Assembly (NCBI GenBank): GCA_947631805.1 | Contig: CANRNA010000066.1 | Location: 1 to 8,827, forward strand | Direction: 5' to 3' | Length of the DNA: 8,827 nt | Source: an uncultured Oscillospiraceae bacterium | GTDB taxonomy: Bacteria; Bacillota; Clostridia; Oscillospirales; Oscillospiraceae | In this document: in pieces, positions 1-7,515 of the stretch | Numbering within the stretch: the stretch's first letter is position 1 | Layout: each line of letters opens with the position of its first letter | Made by a program: the position numbers and the translations under genes | Notes under the pieces: model-generated | What the model was told of the DNA's origin: nothing | The model's input: the letters and a program-made list of their open reading frames with translations, nothing else | Database searches by the model: none

Positions 1-62
1 ATCAAATGCCCCGTTTCCGCTTCAAAAACCCAGTGTTTTCAAGGCTTTGCGGGTTTTGTCAG
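1..62 (-). terminator. possible weak guaA terminator
   Basis: After the guaA stop, read leftward, the arm AAAACCC (plus-strand 51-57) can pair with GGGTTTT (25-31) around a 19-base loop, and the 3' arm runs into five Ts. The stem is only 7 bp and A/T-rich at its base, so this is a weak candidate. The rest of the 62 bases to the window edge shows no gene. Confidence 0.35.
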
Positions 63-1604
63 TTATTCCCACTCCACGGTGGCGGGGGGCTTGGAGGTGA
101 TGTCGTAGACGACGCGGTTGATGCCGGGGACGGAGTTGACGATGCGGGTGGAGACGGCGTCCAGCACGTCGTAGGGGATGCGGCTCCAGTCGGCGGTCAT
201 GAAGTCCGAGGTGTTCACGCTGCGCAGGGCCAGGGTGTAATCGTAGGTCCGGCCGTCGCCCATGACGCCCACGGAGCGCATGTTGGTGAGCACGGCAAAA
301 TACTGGCTCATGGTCCCCTCCAGATGGGCCTTGGCCACCTCGTCCCGGAAGATGAAATCCGCCTCCCGGAGGGTGTCCAGCTTTTCCTTCGTCACCTCGC
401 CGATGACCCGGATGGCCAGGCCCGGCCCGGGGAAGGGCTGGCGCATGACCAGATATTCCGGCAGCCCCAGCTCCCGGCCCAGCTGGCGGACCTCGTCCTT
501 GAACAGGAGCCGGAGGGGCTCCAATATCTCCTTGAAGTCCACATAGTCCGGCAGGCCCCCCACGTTGTGGTGGCTCTTTATCACGGCCGCCTGACCGGTG
601 CCGGATTCCACCACGTCGGGGTAAATGGTGCCCTGGACCAGGTAATCCACCCGGCCTATCTTTTTGGCCTCCTCCTCGAAGACCCGTATGAACTCCTCGC
701 CGATGATCTTCCGCTTGCGCTCGGGCTCGGACACACCGGCGAGCTTTGCCAAAAAGCGGGCCTCGGCGTTGACCCGGACGAACCGGATGGGCCAGGGGGC
801 AAAGGCGGCCTCCACCTCGTCGCCCTCGTTTTTGCGCATCAGGCCGTGGTCCACGAACACGCAGGTGAGCTGGCTGCCCACCGCCTCCGCCAGCAGCGCT
901 GCCGCCACGGAGGAGTCCACGCCGCCGGACAGGGCCAGCAGCACCTTGCCGCCGCCGACCTTCTCCCGGATGGCGGCAATGGAGGCGTCCTTATAGTCCC
1001 CCATGGTCCACACGCCGTGGGCGCCGCATATCTCATACAGGAAGTTGCGGAGCATTTGGACGCCGTATTCGGTGTGGTTCACCTCGGGGTGGAACTGCAC
1101 GCCGTAAAAGCCCCGGCTCTCGTCGCATATCGCCACGTTGGGGCAGTTGTCGCTGTGGGCGGCCAGGGAGAAGCTGGCCGGGACGCGGGCCATATAATCC
1201 CCGTGGCTCATCCAGGTGACGCTCTGCTCCGGCAGGCCGGTGAACAGCCTGCACCCGGTGTCGAAGTAGGTGCGGGTCTTGCCGTATTCCCGGGCGGCGT
1301 CGTCCTGGGCAGGGGTAACCTGGCCGCCCAGATAGTGGGCCATGAGCTGGCAGCCGTAGCAAATGCCCAGGATGGGCACGCCCAGGCGGAATACCTCTGG
1401 GTCGATGTGGGGGGCGTCGTCGTCGTAGACGCTGCTGGGCCCGCCGGTGAAGATGATGCCGATGGGGTCGAAGGCCCGTATCTGGTCCAGGGTGATGGTG
1501 TAGCTCTTCAGCTCGCAGTACACGTGGTGCTCCCGGACACGCCGGGCGATGAGCTGGTCGTACTGGCCGCCGAAGTCGATGATGAGGACAGCTTCCCGTT
1601 TCAT
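63..1604 (-). CDS. guaA: GMP synthase, glutamine-hydrolysing
   Basis: Converts XMP to GMP with ATP and glutamine, the last step of guanine nucleotide synthesis in the cytoplasm. The 513-aa length is normal for the full-length two-domain enzyme. The N-terminal class I glutamine amidotransferase domain has its nucleophile in GICYGCQLM (Cys82) and the His/Glu pair in VQFHPEV (His172, Glu174). The ATP-pyrophosphatase domain carries the P-loop LSGGVDSS (about 225-232) and YLVQGTIYPDVVES (321-334). The C-terminal dimerisation domain has QPFPGPGLAIR (389-399) and ends KPPATVEWE. The ATG follows AGAGGT (1611-1616) by 6 bases. It lies 27 bases downstream of the ANTAR regulator gene on the same strand, with no promoter, terminator or room for a purine riboswitch between them. 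It is therefore probably the second gene of that operon, which is unusual company for guaA. All catalytic motifs are intact. Confidence 0.97.
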   Translation of the reverse strand: MKREAVLIIDFGGQYDQLIARRVREHHVYCELKSYTITLDQIRAFDPIGIIFTGGPSSVYDDDAPHIDPEVFRLGVPILGICYGCQLMAHYLGGQVTPAQDDAAREYGKTRTYFDTGCRLFTGLPEQSVTWMSHGDYMARVPASFSLAAHSDNCPNVAICDESRGFYGVQFHPEVNHTEYGVQMLRNFLYEICGAHGVWTMGDYKDASIAAIREKVGGGKVLLALSGGVDSSVAAALLAEAVGSQLTCVFVDHGLMRKNEGDEVEAAFAPWPIRFVRVNAEARFLAKLAGVSEPERKRKIIGEEFIRVFEEEAKKIGRVDYLVQGTIYPDVVESGTGQAAVIKSHHNVGGLPDYVDFKEILEPLRLLFKDEVRQLGRELGLPEYLVMRQPFPGPGLAIRVIGEVTKEKLDTLREADFIFRDEVAKAHLEGTMSQYFAVLTNMRSVGVMGDGRTYDYTLALRSVNTSDFMTADWSRIPYDVLDAVSTRIVNSVPGINRVVYDITSKPPATVEWE

Positions 1605-1631
1605 GGCGATACCTCTATAATTAATTAGTGA

Positions 1632-2216
1632 TCATATCTCGTAGGTGCGGATGATGGTCTCGGCCACGGCCCGGCGGGTGACGCACCGGTCCATGGCGTT
1701 TTTCTCGATGAAGCGGTGGGCCTGCTTCTCGGTCATCTTGAACCGCTGGATGAGCAGCAGCTTCGCCCGGTTCACCAGGCGCATCTCGTCCATTTTGGCC
1801 TGGAGGGACTGGGCCCGGGACTCCAGGGCGTGGAGCCTGTCGGAGATGGTGGCCATCATGCCCAGGCTCTGCTTGAGCAGGGAGGGGTCCACGGGGCTCT
1901 TCAGGACCATAAAGCCGTGGCTGGCCGCGTAGGCGGACACGGCGTCGAACCGGTCCTCCGCCGCCAGCATCAGCACGCCGGACACGCCGTTTTCCGCCGC
2001 CTTGGTCCCCAGGGCCGTGCCGGTGTCGGAGGGGACGGTGCCGTCGATGACCACCACGTCATAGACCGTATCGTCCAGCACATAGGGGGCCTCCAGGGGG
2101 GAACAGACGTTCAGCTCCGGGGCGAACCGGTCCGCGGGTAAAAAGGCCGCGAAATGGGCGGCGGTCTCCTGGGAGCCGGTGATGAGGAGCAGGGAGGCGT
2201 AAGGGCGGGACTGCAC
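1632..2216 (-). CDS. ANTAR-domain response regulator (NitR/NasT-like antiterminator)
   Basis: Probable RNA-binding antiterminator of 194 aa. ANTAR proteins bind paired hexaloop RNA hairpins in leaders, often of nitrogen genes, and prevent termination. The N-terminal part (about 6-125) has a receiver fold: the strand VVVID with Asp58 at the phospho-acceptor site and FMVLKSP with Lys106. However, the usual acidic pair after strand 1 is replaced by LLLITGSQE, so the receiver looks degenerate. A helical stretch (122-150) leads into the ANTAR domain (about 137-192), recognisable by NRAKLLLIQ, MTEKQAHRFIEKNAM and AVAETII. I chose GTG at 2216 because AAAGGAGG lies 9 bases before it. The in-frame ATG at 2321 sits inside the gene's own promoter and has no ribosome site. 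It heads an operon with guaA and is divergent from glnA. In solventogenic clostridia an ANTAR regulator (NitR) is likewise encoded beside glnA, so glnA is the likely target. Domain assignment is confident; the target is inferred. Confidence 0.9.
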   Translation of the reverse strand: MQSRPYASLLLITGSQETAAHFAAFLPADRFAPELNVCSPLEAPYVLDDTVYDVVVIDGTVPSDTGTALGTKAAENGVSGVLMLAAEDRFDAVSAYAASHGFMVLKSPVDPSLLKQSLGMMATISDRLHALESRAQSLQAKMDEMRLVNRAKLLLIQRFKMTEKQAHRFIEKNAMDRCVTRRAVAETIIRTYEI

Positions 2217-2225
2217 CGGAGAGGC

Positions 2226-2233
2226 CCTCCTTT
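2226..2233 (-). promoter_or_regulatory. ribosome binding site deciding the GTG start
   Basis: AAAGGAGG on the minus strand, 9 bases before GTG at 2216. It fixes the start of the ANTAR regulator at a non-ATG codon and excludes the upstream in-frame ATG at 2321. Confidence 0.88.
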
Positions 2234-2243
2234 CATAGAATGG

Positions 2244-2275
2244 CGCGCCGGTAAGGCTGCCGCCGCACAGGCGCG
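2244..2275 (-). other. 5'-leader hairpin of the ANTAR regulator
   Basis: In the approximately 75-base untranslated leader, CGCGCC (plus-strand 2270-2275) can pair with GGCGCG (2244-2249) around a 20-base loop that has its own small GGC/GCC pairing. There is no T-run, so it is not a terminator. It ends about 10 bases before the ribosome site. No function is evident, and chance pairing in GC-rich DNA is possible. Confidence 0.3.
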
Positions 2276-2299
2276 AGGATGACCGGGCGGCGTGGGATA

Positions 2300-2328
2300 A
2301 TTTTAGCTGTGCCGCCTCCATTTGTCAA
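2300..2328 (-). promoter_or_regulatory. promoter of ANTAR regulator-guaA operon
   Basis: Minus-strand -35 TTGACA (2323-2328), 17-base spacer and -10 TAAAAT (2300-2305). Predicted transcription start is near 2293, giving an untranslated leader of about 75 bases. The -35 is a full sigma-A consensus and the -10 differs at one base. It lies inside the longest open frame of the regulator, which argues against the upstream start. Confidence 0.85.
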
Positions 2329-2395
2329 ACCCTGCGGGAGATAATGGGGCAAGTGTCCTGTTTCCCCGGCGGGCGGGGGCGATATTTTGTTCGTT

Positions 2396-2421
2396 TTGAC
2401 GGCTTGGGGACCCTTGACAGC
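2396..2421. repeat. direct repeat TTGAC(G/A)GC over the glnA -35
   Basis: TTGACGGC (2396-2403) is repeated as TTGACAGC (2414-2421) with an 18-base period; each is followed by a G-rich run. The second copy is the glnA -35 element. It could be a protein-binding site or chance. The remaining roughly 65 bases between the two divergent promoters hold only a GC-rich hairpin (CCCCG 2364-2368 with CGGGG 2374-2378) and no recognisable GlnR box (TGTNA-N7-TNACA). Confidence 0.3.
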
Positions 2422-2443
2422 GGGGGCGGGAAAAGTGTAAAAT
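2414..2443 (+). promoter_or_regulatory. glnA promoter
   Basis: -35 TTGACA (2414-2419), 18-base spacer and -10 TAAAAT (2438-2443). The predicted start is near 2450, only a few bases before the terminator-like hairpin. This would give a leader of about 90 bases. Confidence 0.8.
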
Positions 2444-2453
2444 CATAACGATG

Positions 2454-2501
2454 AAACGGCAATGGCGTCGCGGATGTATCCCGATGGCTGTGCCGTTTTT
2501 T
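2454..2501 (+). terminator. glnA leader attenuator (terminator hairpin with competing hexaloop hairpin)
   Basis: The arms AAACGGCA (2454-2461) and TGCCGTTT (2491-2498) form an 8-bp stem, and the Ts run on to 2501 (six in all). Inside, CGTCG-c-GG (2466-2473) pairs with CCCGATG (2480-2486), including one G-U pair and one bulged C, around a 6-base loop. This is the form of an intrinsic terminator lying between promoter and ribosome site. An alternative hairpin, CGGC (2457-2460) with GTCG (2467-2470), has the loop AATGGC, with A1 and G4 as in ANTAR target hexaloops. It uses bases from both terminator arms, so the two folds exclude each other. A second copy of TTGCCG (2505-2510) could also capture the CGGCAA at 2457-2462. 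A convincing second hexaloop hairpin is not visible. The terminator is fairly sure; ANTAR control is a hypothesis. Confidence 0.65.
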
Positions 2502-2541
2502 CCTTTGCCGGAAAAAATCCAAATCTGAAGGAGATACAGCA

Positions 2542-4632
<2,091 letters not shown>

Positions 4633-4635
4633 AAA

Positions 4636-4695
4636 GGCGCGAGCGCCCTTCTGACAACGAGAGCGCGGCCCGCGGCGGCCGATCTGTTCGCGGGC
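4636..4695 (+). other. GC-rich hairpins between glnA and asnA
   Basis: Directly after the glnA stop lies GGCG-CGAG-CGCC (4636-4647). Further on, GCCCGCG (4668-4674) can pair with CGCGGGC (4689-4695). An alternative is CGGCC (4666-4670) with GGCCG (4677-4681). No T-run follows. They may be leader structure or mRNA 3'-end protection. No T-box signature and no promoter is visible here. Confidence 0.3.
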
Positions 4696-4703
4696 TGAGA
4701 AGG

Positions 4704-4747
4704 ATGATCTCCCGGGCGCGTGTCCCGGGAGATCATATCCCATTTTT
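4704..4747 (+). terminator. terminator or attenuator between glnA and asnA
   Basis: A perfect 13-bp stem pairs ATGATCTCCCGGG (4704-4716) with CCCGGGAGATCAT (4724-4736) around a 7-base loop. GG at 4702 can pair on with CC at 4739-4740 past a small bulge. Five Ts (4743-4747) follow. It ends 13 bases before the asnA ribosome site, and no promoter lies in the remaining 28 bases. It must therefore be partly read through, or be an attenuator, for asnA to be expressed. Confidence 0.75.
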
Positions 4748-4759
4748 ATCTGCGAGGCT

Positions 4760-4767
4760 AAAGGAGG
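4760..4767 (+). promoter_or_regulatory. ribosome binding site deciding the asnA start
   Basis: AAAGGAGG, 8 bases before ATG at 4776. It rules out the longer in-frame opening that starts within the end of glnA, which would have to be translated through the terminator hairpin. Confidence 0.9.
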
Positions 4768-4775
4768 CCGAACCT

Positions 4776-5783
4776 ATGCTGACCATCCCCGAGGGATACA
4801 AGACCGTGCTGGACGTATATGAGACCCAGCAGTGCATCGAATTCATCAAATCCCATTTCCAGAAGAATCTGGGTGCGGCGCTGCACCTGAAACGGGTGAG
4901 CGCGCCGCTGTTCGTCCGGGCCGACACGGGCCTGAACGACGACCTCAACGGCGTGGAGCGGCCTGTGGGCTTCGACGTGCCCGCCACCGGGACGGGGGAG
5001 TATCAGATCGTCCACTCCCTGGCGAAGTGGAAGCGCTGGGCCCTGCGGGAGTATGATTTCCAGGTGGGCAACGGCCTTTACACCGACATGAACGCCATCC
5101 GCCGGGACGAGCCTGTGCTGGACAACCTCCACTCGGTGTATGTGGACCAGTGGGACTGGGAGAAGGTCATCACGGCGGAGGACAGAACGGTGGACTATCT
5201 GAAGAAGACCGTCCAGCGCATCGTGGACGCGATATGTATGACCGGCGACGAGGTGCGCTGGGCCTTCCCGGCGCTGAGAACCCAGCTGAGCCGGGAGGTG
5301 ACGTTCGTCACCACCCAGGAGCTGGAGGACCTGTATCCCCATCTGGCCCCCTCCGAGCGGGAGAACGAGTTCACCAAGACCCATGAGACGGTGTTCCTCA
5401 TGCAGATAGGCAAAAAGCTCCGCTCCGGCATCAGCCACGACGGCCGGGCTCCCGACTACGACGACTGGGAGCTGAACGGGGACATCATCTTCCGCAACCA
5501 CGTGCTGGACCGGGCCTTTGAGATATCCTCCATGGGCATCCGGGTGGACCCGGAGAGCCTGGACAGGCAGCTGACCCTGGCCGGGTGCGACAACAGGCGG
5601 ACCATGCCCTTCCACAAGGCCCTGCTGGCCGGAGAGCTCCCCCTCACCATCGGCGGCGGCATCGGCCAGTCCCGGCTGTGCATGCTGCTCATGAGCTGCG
5701 CCCACATCGGCGAGGTACAGTCCGGCGTCTGGGACGACGTGACCTACGCCGCCTGCCGGGCAGCCGGTATCAAGCTGCTGTAA
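4776..5783 (+). CDS. asnA: aspartate-ammonia ligase (ammonia-dependent asparagine synthetase)
   Basis: Makes asparagine from aspartate, ammonia and ATP through an aspartyl-AMP intermediate, in the cytoplasm. At 335 aa it matches the AsnA family (about 330 aa), which is related to class II aminoacyl-tRNA synthetases. Family blocks are VSAPLFV (41-47), GLNDDLNGVERPVGFD (52-67), HSLAKWKR (80-87), LYTDMNAIRRDE (101-112), YVDQWDWEKVI (122-132) and, near the C-terminus, the ATP-binding GGGIGQSR (293-300). The start follows a strong ribosome site. It is the second gene after glnA: one fixes ammonia into glutamine, the other into asparagine. Many Firmicutes control asnA by a tRNA-Asn T-box. The 143-base gap here is too short for one and has no T-box sequence, so control is more likely through the terminator at 4704-4747. 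Confidence 0.96.
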   Translation: MLTIPEGYKTVLDVYETQQCIEFIKSHFQKNLGAALHLKRVSAPLFVRADTGLNDDLNGVERPVGFDVPATGTGEYQIVHSLAKWKRWALREYDFQVGNGLYTDMNAIRRDEPVLDNLHSVYVDQWDWEKVITAEDRTVDYLKKTVQRIVDAICMTGDEVRWAFPALRTQLSREVTFVTTQELEDLYPHLAPSERENEFTKTHETVFLMQIGKKLRSGISHDGRAPDYDDWELNGDIIFRNHVLDRAFEISSMGIRVDPESLDRQLTLAGCDNRRTMPFHKALLAGELPLTIGGGIGQSRLCMLLMSCAHIGEVQSGVWDDVTYAACRAAGIKLL

Positions 5784-5799
5784 AGTGTATATCCATGCC

Positions 5800-5836
5800 C
5801 ATCCCCCGCCCCTGGCACAGCCAGGAGCGGGGGATG
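5800..5836 (+). terminator. long hairpin after asnA without T-run
   Basis: CATCCCCCGC (5800-5809) pairs with GCGGGGGATG (5827-5836). After one C/A mismatch, CCTGGC (5811-5816) pairs with GCCAGG (5820-5825) around a 3-base loop, giving 16 paired bases. No T-run follows on either strand, so it may be a poor intrinsic terminator or an mRNA 3'-end stabiliser. Bases 5837-5881 after it are GC-rich, with small palindromes only and no gene. Confidence 0.5.
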
Positions 5837-5881
5837 CTTCGTCACGGCGGCCGACGGCCCCGCGCTGCGCGCTGTTCCCAC

Positions 5882-5910
5882 TTGTCAACGGCGGCGGGTT
5901 GGATTATAAT
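5882..5910 (+). promoter_or_regulatory. cdsA promoter
   Basis: -35 TTGTCA (5882-5887), 17-base spacer and a perfect -10 TATAAT (5905-5910). The predicted start is near 5917, giving a very short leader of about 18 bases before ATG 5935. It separates cdsA from the asnA transcription unit. Confidence 0.82.
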
Positions 5911-5934
5911 GTATATTATAAGGGAGGGATATGT

Positions 5935-6720
5935 ATGGATATCAAAAAAAGACTTCTCCCGGCGGTATGTATCGTGGCGGTGACGCTCCTGTGCGTGCTG
6001 CTCAGCCGGTTCACCCGGGTGGCCTTCTTCCTGGTGCTGGCGGTGGTGTCCGCCCACGAGCTGCAAAGCGTACTGTTCCAGGCGGATGTGGCCGTGTCCA
6101 AGTGTCTGCTGATCGTCTATATCACCGTGCAGGCGTCCCTGTGCCTGGCGGGGTGGTCCGTGGGCTGGATGGCGGCGCTCTACTGCCTGGCCATTTTTGC
6201 CGCCATGTTCTGGGGCATTTTGAAGCCGGAGCGGGGCGCGAAGTTCGCCATGGCCAACCTGTTCGCCCTGACCTGGCCCTTCGGCCTGTACGCCGTCATC
6301 CTCTACGCCGCCGCCTCCGATATCTGGCTCATGACCCTCACGCTGGGGGTGCTCGGCACCTGGGCCTGCGACTGCATGGCCCTTATCGGCGGCAAATACC
6401 TGGGCACCCATAAGCTGGCCCCGGTGGTCAGCCCCCACAAGACCTGGGAGGGGACCGTCGTGGGCGGGGTGTCCGCCGCGCTGGCCGGGATGCTCATCAG
6501 CTGGATACTGGGCTGGGGGTTCGGCCTGTGCGTGTGCACGGCCTTCGTGGCCAGCTGCTTCGGGCAGGTGGGGGACCTGGCCGCGTCGCTCATCAAGCGG
6601 ATGGCCGGGGTGAAGGACTACGGCCACCTGATGCCGGAGCACGGGGGCATCATGGACAAAATGGACAGCATGCTCTTCTCCATCCCGGCGGCCTATTTCA
6701 TCCTGACGCTGCTTCTGTGA
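5935..6720 (+). CDS. cdsA: phosphatidate cytidylyltransferase (CDP-diglyceride synthase)
   Basis: Integral membrane enzyme that makes CDP-diacylglycerol from phosphatidate and CTP for phospholipid synthesis. At 261 aa it is of family length, with about seven or eight hydrophobic segments from residue 7 to the C-terminus. The core motifs are present: Asp146 followed by the GGKYLG block, SPHKTWEG (166-173), and the signature region SLIKRMAGVKDYGHLMPEHG (218-237) followed by GIMDKMDS. Two positions depart from the usual signature: Met233 where Ile/Leu is usual, and Lys242 where HGG-x2-DR normally has Arg. ATG 5935 is preferred over the overlapping out-of-frame ATG 5931 because it continues the CdsA frame and lies 6-7 bases after AGGGAGGG. 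It is not next to uppS, dxr or rseP, the usual Firmicutes cdsA neighbours, so it may be a second, diverged copy. Confidence 0.9.
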   Translation: MDIKKRLLPAVCIVAVTLLCVLLSRFTRVAFFLVLAVVSAHELQSVLFQADVAVSKCLLIVYITVQASLCLAGWSVGWMAALYCLAIFAAMFWGILKPERGAKFAMANLFALTWPFGLYAVILYAAASDIWLMTLTLGVLGTWACDCMALIGGKYLGTHKLAPVVSPHKTWEGTVVGGVSAALAGMLISWILGWGFGLCVCTAFVASCFGQVGDLAASLIKRMAGVKDYGHLMPEHGGIMDKMDSMLFSIPAAYFILTLLL

Positions 6721-6729
6721 CGGTCACAG
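6715..6729. repeat. palindrome spanning two convergent stop codons
   Basis: CTGTGAC-G-GTCACAG is a perfect 7+7 dyad centred on 6722. It contains the TGA of cdsA (6718-6720) and, on the other strand, the TGA of the dehydrogenase (6724-6726). As RNA it can form only a 5-bp stem with a 5-base loop and has no T-run, so it is not an intrinsic terminator. Confidence 0.5.
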
Positions 6730-7431
6730 GCCGAAGGCCCCGTCGCAGCCGATGATCTGGCCGGTGATGAAGCTGGCCCTGTCCGAGGCCAGAAAGGCGA
6801 TGAGCTCCGCCACGTCCTCGGGCCTCCCAAGGCGGCCCAGGGGCGTCTCGTCCATGAGGGCCTGCCGGTCGGCAAAGTCGAACCGGGCCAGCATGTCCGT
6901 GTCGATGACCCCAGGGGCCACGCAGTTGACCCGTATGCCCGAGGGGCCCAGCTCCTTGGCCAGGGCCTTTGTCAGGCCGATGAGCGCCGCCTTGGAGGCG
7001 GAATAGGCCGCCTCGCAGCTGGCCCCGTACAGGCCCCAGACAGAGGAGACCAGGATGATGTTCCCGGCCTTCTGGCGGACCATATAGGGGATGGCGGCCC
7101 GGCAGCAGCGATAGGCCCCATCGGTGTTCACCGCCAGAAGACGCCGCCAGGCGTCCTCGTCTGTGTCGGTGAACAGGCCGTATTCGGCGATACCGGCGTT
7201 GCAGACCAGCAGGTCCACGGGCCCCGCCGCCTGAAACAGCGCCGCCACCTGGCCGCTGTCGGCCACGTCCGCCTGGAGGGCGGGCACGCCCAGCTCCGCC
7301 GCCAGGGCCAGAGCGGCCTGGCGGGAGCGGTTATAGTGTACGGTCACGTCCCAGCCGTCTCTGGCCAGCAGCCGGACAGCCGCCGCGCCGATGCCGCGGG
7401 ACGAGCCGGTGACGAGAGCTTTCTTTCCCAT
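6724..7431 (-). CDS. ymfI: FabG-like short-chain dehydrogenase, probably EF-P 5-aminopentanone reductase (YmfI type)
   Basis: A 235-aa classical SDR using NAD(P)H. The nucleotide-binding TGSSRGIG is at 8-15, NAG at 78-80 and the catalytic set is Asn102, Ser130, Tyr143 and Lys147 (YSASK). VAPGVIDTDM (171-180) and FITGQIIG (221-228) follow. General SDR activity is certain. The block SSVWGLYGASCEAAYSASKA (129-148) and the LFTDTDEDAW stretch resemble, from memory, clostridial YmfI-type proteins, which reduce 5-aminopentanonylated elongation factor P. That assignment is moderate; 3-oxoacyl-ACP reductase (FabG) is the alternative, although no fab genes are near. The C-terminal VDGG common in FabG is CDGA here. 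The ATG follows GGGAGG by 7 bases. The gene converges on cdsA with a 3-base gap and no terminator between them. Confidence 0.85.
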   Translation of the reverse strand: MGKKALVTGSSRGIGAAAVRLLARDGWDVTVHYNRSRQAALALAAELGVPALQADVADSGQVAALFQAAGPVDLLVCNAGIAEYGLFTDTDEDAWRRLLAVNTDGAYRCCRAAIPYMVRQKAGNIILVSSVWGLYGASCEAAYSASKAALIGLTKALAKELGPSGIRVNCVAPGVIDTDMLARFDFADRQALMDETPLGRLGRPEDVAELIAFLASDRASFITGQIIGCDGAFGL

Positions 7432-7464
7432 GGGATGACCTCCCGAGCTGTTTGTGGTTTGTTT

Positions 7465-7485
7465 AGGTATTATAAAGGTATTATA
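7465..7485. repeat. tandem 10-bp repeat in divergent promoter region
   Basis: AGGTATTATA occurs at 7465-7474 and again at 7476-7485, a period of 11 bases (one helical turn). On the minus strand each copy contains a perfect -10 hexamer TATAAT (7469-7474 and 7480-7485), but neither has a good -35. On the plus strand only weak promoter matches are seen (TTGTTT 7459-7464 with TATAGC 7482-7487). This 84-base gap must start both divergent genes. Confidence 0.55.
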
Positions 7486-7515
7486 GCATAGATAAGGCTT
7501 TTAAGGTAGGGCAAA

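Noticed and set aside
6..1628. 540-aa open frame on the plus strand opposite guaA
   Set aside because: It is antisense to an intact guaA, has no ribosome site, and its Gly/His/Ala/Val-rich, low-complexity product is typical of reading GC-rich codons backwards.
1605..1631. Purine riboswitch before guaA
   Set aside because: Only 27 bases separate the two genes, too few for the aptamer.
2329..2413. GlnR/TnrA operator in the divergent promoter region
   Set aside because: No TGTNA-N7-TNACA match was found on reading through the region.
4633..4775. T-box riboswitch before asnA
   Set aside because: The region is only 143 bases long and lacks the T-box sequence and the specifier-stem architecture.
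5785..5934. 50-residue N-terminal extension of cdsA
   Set aside because: It runs through the post-asnA hairpin and the cdsA promoter; a good ribosome site precedes ATG 5935.
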